The notes under the pieces: generated by a model
Databases searched by the model: none
Told to the model about the DNA's origin: nothing
What the model saw: the letters and a program-made list of their open reading frames with translations, nothing else
Part shown: piece by piece, positions 57,154 through 64,000 of the stretch
Position numbering within the stretch: the first letter of the stretch is position 1
Layout of the letters: each line of letters starts with the position of its first letter
Assembly (NCBI GenBank): GCA_029844215.1
Contig: CM056734.1
Coordinates: 12,720,501-12,784,500, forward strand
Direction of reading: 5' to 3'
DNA: 64,000 nt
Source: Przewalskia tangutica
Taxonomy: Eukaryota > Streptophyta > Magnoliopsida > Solanales > Solanaceae
Translations under genes and position numbers: made by a program

Positions 57154-60100
57154 CTCAATGTCGCGCCCTTTTTCGACCGCGACTTTTATTTTCTAAACTC
57201 CTGCTGCTCAAATTAAAAGGTTAGAAAATAAAATAATAAAATGCTAAAAGAAAGTTAAAGAATGCTAAAATTGCTAAAAGGATGCTAAATGTTGCAAAAG
57301 GGTGCTAAAATATAAGAGGATGCTAAAAGGTGCTAACGTTTAAAAAGATTAATTTTAAAGCTAAAGGGTGCTAAAAGTGCAAAAAATGCTAAAGATGCTA
57401 AAGTTTAAAAGAGGCTAAAATTTAAAAGGGTTGCTAGAATGCTAAGGGTTCGCGGAGTCGCCACCTAATTAATTTGGGTGAATTAGGACACCTAAATGTT
57501 TAACCAGTTTAAAACATTAACTCCATTTTAATGGTCTGCTAAACTTAATGAGATTCTGGGTAAGGGTTCTTTATTAATCTAGAGGGAAGGGGTTAGGCAC
57601 CCTCTAAGATCCGCTAACTCATTGTCTGCCAAGCCTAGGGTGATTATTATATTTTAAAATGCAAAATAAAGCTTCACCTACTTAATAAGATGTTAAAATG
57701 TTAAAATGTTTAAAAGGTGCCTTAAAGTAAAAGGTTGCTAAAGGTATTAAATGCTAGAAGGGCTCCTGCTTAGAAAAAGTGTTTAAAAAATAAATAAGAT
57801 GCTAATTGTTTAAAGGAAGGCTTAAAAGTATTTAAAAGGGTGCTAAAATATTAAAAGTGCTAAAAGGTTAAAAATGCTAGAAAATGCTAAAGTTTTAAAA
57901 ATGCTTAGAAAGCTTAAAAAGAAAGGTGTCAAAGGTGCAAAAGGAGTGCTAGCGTTTTCAAGGTGCTAGAAGTGCTAAGAGGGGCTAAAAGGCTAAAGGT
58001 GCTTAAGAGTGCTAAAGATTAATTTTAAAGTAAATGGTGCTAAAAGTGCAAAAAGAATGCTAAATGTTAAAGAGTGCTTAAAGGGTGCTGGAAATGCTAA
58101 GATGCTAAAGGTGCTTTATGGGCCATAGATTTATCTGCGCAATTAAAGAAGTGAGGCGTTAGTTCTAGATATGCGATTTTAATAATTCAGGCAAATGATT
58201 AGATATAAAGTGACAAACCTAAAATAGATAATTAGAAGTGCCTTGCCGATTTTAAACTACCCGCCCAATTTATTTATTTCGACAATAATTGTTCTATGTC
58301 TCTTATTATTACAAAATAAATAGAATTGCGAATAACAAATAAAGGCATAATTAGGCAATTAATTTTAGAGAGTAAGAGGAGTCGAGACGGATGACCACGA
58401 CATCTTGTCCTATTTGTTTTTTCCTAAGAGTTGCTGAAGATGGAACTCGATGGATGCGCAGCGGGTTGCCATTTGAAATGGCTGCGATGAAGTCTCGTAG
58501 TGAGACTCTTTATTTTGCTCCGGTGCGTGCCATGTAAAAAAAGAGAAGATAAGGATTAGTATGCACTCCAAACTTTGTCAACAATTAAATAGACAAATAA
58601 TCACATATTCAAGCATGCATATGATTTAATTGCATTATATTAAATCAAAGACATAACGAATGAAAGCGATGAAGCGAAACATCCCAAATAATTATCAAGC
58701 CGAAGTGAGCCTAATGGACATATTCAAATACCCAAACAGACAATATCTATGTTAAACCAAACAGACTTCATTCAGGTCATTCAATAGATGGATAGAGCAT
58801 CACATATACTTAAGAGATAATTACATACTGACTGCCGCCATTTAGACAAAACATGAGAAAAAAGATAATCAGCTATATGAACCTAGAATATAAATACGTG
58901 ACACTTAGGGAAGTGTTTTAAGGGTGCAGGATTATTCAAACTAGGCTATCATTAAGGGGTGGCGAAGGCACAAAGACAGAACTGGACAGGCTGGTCTGCG
59001 AGATATTCTTTGCATTCCAGTATTCAGTATCGTTCTCAAGCAGCCTTATGACCTTATGAGGTTCATGCATATTCATGGGCAATCTGCTGGATTCTTTAAC
59101 CAAATCAAGATAAATGTGGGCTTAAATGCATACTTGACATGAGACCCAGATCTAAACTGATAATCAATGAGCATTTTCCATAGACAAAGCAGGCACATAC
59201 TACAGCAGGTGGTCAATCTTAGTTCAATATTAGATCCAGAACTATCATTTACCTATACCAGTCTCTTATCCTGTTTTTACTAAATTTACAGACACAACTT
59301 TACCAATAAGTAATAGGCATCTTGAGTTCTGGCTAAATCCAAACTGATCTTAAACTAGGTGTGATATGATCTAAACAACTCTTATTTCTCAGAAACAAAC
59401 CAGTGACAATTTCAAATCACACTTTGGCAGACATGTCTTTGAATATTAATAATGGAGGCATATAGTAAAGTGGATGGTGAATCTCGTTCCTTTTAAGCAT
59501 GTGTTATAGTGGCAACAAAGAATGACGCAATCAAAAGCGGCGATGATGCTTTATGCAAGCAGAGCCAATATTCATTCAGCCAGGGAAATTACAGACATGT
59601 AAATATTCATTCAAACAGGAGAATTATAGGCATGCCGAGATTATAGGATGAATCATGTCTAAAAGCATACCCTACCACAGGAAGTGAATATATAATGATC
59701 ATGCATAGCTTAAAATATAAACAGAGATGGATAAGAAATCAGATATCCCACATATGCATCTCCAGCTTATTTGAAAGCAGTAGGTAAGCATTTTCTTAAG
59801 CTGAAGTAGAGACGTATAGGCATATTTTATGGTTTAGATTTTTTAGCGCAGAGAAGTATTCACTTAGAAAATAATAGACTGATTTAACAAGCATGCTAGA
59901 CCTTTGACAACCAAATATGCCATTCCAAATAATGCTTAGGCTAGCGAGGCCCAATTATGTGTTACAGGGAGGGGCTATGTTCACAGAGGGGCTCATATAA
60001 GCTGAAACAGATTTGCTACAAGGTGACCACAAAGTTCGAGTCGAGCACATATGTTGGTAATATACACTCAGGTAATCTCATAGTAACACCTAAATCATGC

Positions 60101-61922
60101 TGAAAGACAAACAGGGACAAGCGTCATACTGATTTTATATTACTTAATGCTAGATGGAACTTCGATAGACATACTTAGGACATTCGCCCTGGTTTGAACA
60201 ATCTACAATCCGGTCTACAATTGAAATAACATTAACTAATCCGAGCTCATATCACACAACACAGATTTCAGATATTGGTTTGAGGACAGGCATTTAATAG
60301 TTTCTGGCTGAACTAACTAATTACGCCTCGATATGATTCATTTGCCGACTAACACCCTTAACTCCTGGCCTATAATGCAAACTTCATGGTTAGACATATT
60401 AAGCGAAAAGATTCAGATAATAACCATCAACAAACTTTGAATGGCTTAACACGCACAAGCTGAATTAAACCAGCATATTTCGACAACATATAACTATTAC
60501 ACATGTCACGAAACACAGATTGAATGAGAAAATATGAAAGGAGGCGAGATTACCTTCTCCGGACAGCGACCCGGGGCAGCGTATCAAGTCGTCGGAACCA
60601 CTCGACGGGTTTTGGGTTTGCGATGCGAATAGAAGGGTAAAGTATGCTGGTAGGTTTCTTTGCTGGAATTAAAAGAGAAGGGATTCGAACTACCTTTTAT
60701 GGCGATGCTAGTGGTCTAGGTGCTGAGCCCCTAATTCCCGATACCTCTGAATTCGACGCTCTGTTTCGATGCTATGGGTGTGCTCACTGTGGCTCCCCTA
60801 CTCTGTCTTTTACGATTGTCGACTGCTGCTAAGGGATGTCCCAATCGATGCCTACGTTCTGCCTTTGCATGTGCTATATATAGCCTCCTTTTGGGTTCTA
60901 AACCTGGTAAGTAATCAAGGCTGCCTTGTATATTGATTTGTATTGATTCTTACTGTTTTTATTTTGGACGAATCTTGGTATTAATGATTTGTTAAGGTAA
61001 GATTTGATGCGGTTCTTGGAGATGGTAAAGGAAAGTCGCCGGATTTCCACCCTGAAAATCCGGCGAGATTTGTGGGTAAAAATGAGAGGAGCATGCGGCG
61101 GCTTTAGGTTAGGTTTAGGGCGTGTGTTTTCTTTTAGGAAGACTAAGTGATGTGGGTTTGGGTGATATAAGGTAAGTGGGCTGCGGGTTTGGGCTATGGG
61201 TCGCGGGTTTTGGGCTGGGCGACTTTAAAGTGTGGTATTAATGTTAGGCTAGTTTTAATTAGGTATTAATTTTAGGCTAGTTAATTAATTAATTTAATTC
61301 TAGGAGTTAATTTTAGGTAATTAATTAGTGTTAAATTAATAACATAAATTGCTTATATTATTTAGGTGCTTTATTAAAATTACTACAAGAATAAAATGGG
61401 CGTGCTATTTAATTAGTGCTTAATGTTTAGAATGCGACGCTATTATTTTAAAAAATCTTATTATTATGCATTATTGCGGTGTTAAATTAAAATTAAAATT
61501 GAGTCTAGATTAAATTACTTAAATGCTAAATGCGAGTATGATATTTAAGAATCGTTTAAAGCTTTATAAATGCGGTGCTATTAAATGCATATATCAGATT
61601 AAAATTGATTTTAAATTACAAATGATTACTAATAAATGCGGCTATGCTACCTGACACGACGTTATTGCTAAATTATTTATTTTATGCATTTATTAATTAT
61701 TTAAGAATTACGACAAAGCTTAAAGTTAATTAATGCGGGCGCGAGACTCTAAGTGCTTAAAACTCTACGCGATGCCATTATCAAATTATTTATTTATGCC
61801 TGTATTTAATGTTTTTATTGTTGTATTTTATTATAAAAATCCTAAAAATTATTTTACAAAATTAGTGTAATTTTATAGTTAATGGCTGGACGGGAGGGTC
61901 AAAATTGGGTGTCAACACTCAA
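57154..61922 (-). mobile_element. Solo LTR, 4.76 kb, with 5-bp duplication
   Basis: 57159-61917 starts TGTCGCGCCC and ends GGGTGTCAACA, flanked by CTCAA at 57154-57158 and 61918-61922. The minus reading (TGTTGACACCCAATTTTGACC...GGGCGCGACA) is the form I recall from solanaceous Tat/Ogre-like LTRs, so I place it on the minus strand. No coding sequence, primer-binding site or second LTR inside. A GCTATATATAGC palindromic TATA-like site lies near 60871. 58150-60550 and 60900-61900 hold nothing recognisable beyond AT-rich DNA. Confidence 0.75.
57232..58110. repeat. Degenerate TGCTAAAAG array inside the solo LTR
   Basis: Dozens of TGCTAAAA(G/T) or GTTTAAAAG phrases at irregular 8-25 bp spacing on the + strand. 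No stable period; it looks like an old expanded short repeat. Confidence 0.75.
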
Positions 61923-62131
61923 TATGAGGCAGGACCTAGCCACCGGCCAACCACAGGAGCAGAACCTCCAACGCCCACGATGGAGCAATTGTTTCAAAAT
62001 CAGATGAGGATGATGCAGACCTTGGACACAGTAGTACAAAGACAGCAAGAAACAAGGCAACAAATAAACGAGTTGAGTTCCTTGTTCAACCAATGGTCGA
62101 TGCATTATCCACCGCCACCACCACCATTTTA

Positions 62132-63334
62132 GCCAAAGTCTGTAAGTCCTATTTCTTTTATTTTTCTTTGAGTCTTGCACACATTGGGGACAATGTGTGA
62201 TTTAAGTTTGGGGGTGTTTTATTTTCTTTGTGTCATGTTATGTTTTACTTAAGTCTTTTTGATTGTTTTATGTTTATTTTGAGTCACCAATTTTTTTTCC
62301 CCCTTTTTGAGTCATAATTGCCTGTCAAAGATCATAATTGCTGTAGTTGCTAGAAACACCTAGTGAAGTAAGGTGGAATAATGTAACGGAATTAAAGCAA
62401 CTATCTAAACACCTAAGTTACATATGCCAAAAACTCACAGAATCTGTCTAGTTGGAGTTTCTTGCTTGAGTTATGCATGCTAAATGATAAATACTTATGT
62501 GTTATGATTGTTTGCTATTTGAGGCGAAATAGTTAGGATATGCATGTTAGGGAGATGACTCAGGCATTTCTTTGATATCCAATTCCTACCATTCTTTTCT
62601 ATCCCGTACTTTAAAAATATCCCTAGTCAGCCCCATTGAGCCTAAATTTGAAACTTCTTCTTTGACACCCTATATTCCCACAAATTGTACCATAAGTGAA
62701 AATATGAAATAGTGGAATACATTGTGTTAAAAAAAGACAAAAAGAGTGAATAAGTTTGTTGCACCCCAATACAAAAGTAATAAGAAATAGGCAAAAGCCT
62801 AAGTTTGGGGGTGCTTGTCATTATTATATACTTCACTCTCCCAAAACAAAAGAGGAGAAAGATAGAATCGAAATGAAGAAAAGAACAAAAAGAAAAAGGG
62901 AAATACTGAAAAGCTGAAGAGCTTATGGTACACGAAATGAGTCTAAATTGCCTATTTGTACCTACCTATACCTAAGCCTACATTACAACCCATAAAGTCC
63001 TGAAGATCTCTTCTATGCATACCCAGGATTAGTGGAGAATAGCAAGTAAGCATGCCATAGGATTTTTTTTGAATTTATATGCATGATTTAGTATATTGAC
63101 TTCCATTAAAGCATGATGAATAGGAGTTTGCGAAATATCTAGCTTAATGTGCTGAAATGTCATACTATATGTTCCTGCATATTATTTTGCTAACCTTCAT
63201 GTTTTTCTAGTTAACACTAATGCAGCAAAAGTAATCAATGGCAGTGAGTCTTTTATTTTCGTTTCTTTGAGTCTTTTATTTTATTTCTTTCTATCTTTGC
63301 TCGAGGGCGAGCAAAGGTTAAGTTTGGGGGTATT
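62132..63334 (+). other. 3' untranslated region and polypurine tract of Athila-like element 2
   Basis: Non-coding. TTAAGTTTGGGGGTG occurs at ~62202, AAGTTTGGGGGTG at ~62801, and GTTAAGTTTGGGGGTATT at 63317-63334 immediately before the 3' LTR; the last is the functional polypurine tract and the earlier ones are extra copies. CACATTGGGGACAATGTG (62183-62200) is an inverted repeat. Confidence 0.7.
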
Positions 63335-64000
63335 TGATCGGTGTATTTTATATACACCTTTTGAGTCAGTTTTAGTTAGTCTTTTGTCCCGTTTTGAACA
63401 TATAAGTGTTGTATTAGGATAGTTTTCATTTCTATTGAGTCAAAGTAGTTAAAATGACCAAATGGCGGAAAAAGAGCTAAAAGAGGGCAAAAGAGGAGAT
63501 GCCAGAGCTGAAAACAGAGAAAGTGGCGAACGAGGGTGAAATCGGACCAGCCGGCGCCTCACTGCGCAGCGAGGCGCGCCACTATTCGTAGAGGTTGCGA
63601 AGACTGGCCGCGGGCTGCGAAGCAGGCCGCGCGCTAAACACCGAAAGCTACGAGTTGCAGCGCATGGCGCCTCGAGCAGCCAGATATCAGGGCCGCGGCG
63701 CCAAAACACCCGACGGATTGCAGAACTTCCGGCGCCGCGGCGCCTGTCTGCAGGGCCGCGGCGCCGACGCGGAAAAATTAGGTTTTTGGACGAAATTCTG
63801 GGCCAGGCCTGAAGGAAAAGAGGGAGGCGGTTTTCAGCCTATAAAAGGAGAACCCTAGGCAGTTTTTAAGGGTTCCCTTTCTTGCACAACACAAGGCTTC
63901 TTGCTTAGAGATTGGAGACCATAGTCTAGTAATTTCTTTTCCTTTTCTTTTCTTTATTTCAGTTTTGTATGATGAACTTTGAATTAGTTCTTGTCATATT
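63335..64000 (+). repeat. LTR-4, 3' LTR of Athila-like element 2 (truncated by window end)
   Basis: Closest to LTR-3 (shared CCCGTTTTG.ACATATAAGTG). CG palindromes: half 63692-63702, full 63731-63744, half 63754-63764. TATA box 63840. Most differences from LTR-3 lie in the GC-rich block 63540-63690. Confidence 0.9.

Larger units (their letters stand above)
56263..62131 (+). pseudogene. Late ORF of the Athila-like element (plant transposon-protein type), split and frameshifted
   Basis: Coding-like sequence 56263-57158 continues at 61918-62131 after the solo LTR. Readable parts are FVSSEAFQRYKSD, VNTTIVREFYANF, MAIDVGKKEIASIEEI and, after the insertion, MEQLFQNQMRMMQTLD ending in a Pro run. 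The frame is continuous across the insertion if one CTCAA is removed. There are several frameshifts and stops between 56310 and 56870. FYANF and the general layout match the plant transposon-protein domain in Athila late ORFs; function unknown. Confidence 0.65.
48313..64000 (+). mobile_element. Athila-like element 2, internally deleted, runs off the window
   Basis: 5' LTR (48313-49432 plus 54288-54563), primer-binding site, abbreviated gag ORF, a conserved non-coding block, late ORF (split), polypurine tract, 3' LTR from 63335. No protease, RT or integrase coding is present, so this is a non-autonomous member. The left flank ends CCATG; the matching right flank is outside the window. Confidence 0.85.

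Overview
The window is eukaryotic plant nuclear DNA, most likely from a solanaceous or closely related asterid dicot. Supporting signs are GT-AG introns in a plant mitochondrial aldehyde dehydrogenase gene, AT-rich intergenic DNA, tRNA-derived SINEs, a TRIM, CACTA and foldback elements, and LTR retrotransposons whose termini (TGTCACGACCCAAATCACGAGTCGTG..., TGTTGACACCCAATTTTGACCC... read on the minus strand) I associate with Solanaceae. There are no operons, no CRISPR arrays and no standalone tRNA or rRNA genes.

Layout. 1-6.4 kb: one complete nuclear gene on the minus strand, a family-2 mitochondrial aldehyde dehydrogenase with 11 coding exons and all splice sites readable (535 codons), with a MITE in intron 1 and a 223-bp tandem duplication in a large intron. 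6.4-11.1 kb: repeat-rich intergenic DNA with an LTR-like remnant, a SINE with a 16-bp target-site duplication, a C-rich tandem array, a two-unit composite SINE and a LINE 3' end. 11.1-13.5 kb: a broken CACTA transposon. 13.9-16.2 kb: three 3' exons of a cyclic-nucleotide-gated channel gene, a truncated pseudogene. 17.3-27.4 kb: a MITE split by a 9.6-kb minus-strand Copia element (Sirevirus-like). 27.6-29.0 kb: foldback and MITE relics. 29.05-29.48 kb: a small intronless plant gene with a TATA box, followed by a TRIM at 29.66 kb.

32.2-64.0 kb is one stack of nested LTR retrotransposons. A Copia element (32203 to 44633, cut in its integrase/RT region) carries a minus-strand Ty3/gypsy chromovirus derivative (33534-40012, TSD GAAGA) inside its 5' LTR. 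That derivative in turn holds a 222-bp fragment of mitochondrial nad2. The Copia pol is interrupted by an Athila-like element (LTR-1 at 44634), which is itself interrupted by a solo LTR (46499-47870) and by a second Athila-like element (48313 to beyond the window end). The 5' LTR of the second Athila element is split by a chromovirus piece (49433-54287), and its late ORF is split by a 4.76-kb solo LTR (57159-61917, TSD CTCAA).

The most unusual signal is a module of paired CG-rich palindromes (GGCGCCGCGGCGCC in the Athila LTRs, GGCACCGCGGTGCC in the Copia LTR and leader, and a TCGCGA form near 6.65 kb). Pair centres lie about 19-23 bp apart. In LTRs the module sits about 75-95 bp upstream of a TATA box. 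It appears in retrotransposon families with unrelated coding regions. A second family-specific palindrome (ATGTCNNGACAT type) is scattered across the Sirevirus-like Copia element. Apart from the aldehyde dehydrogenase and the small gene at 29 kb, every coding signal here is a decayed transposon or a pseudogene.
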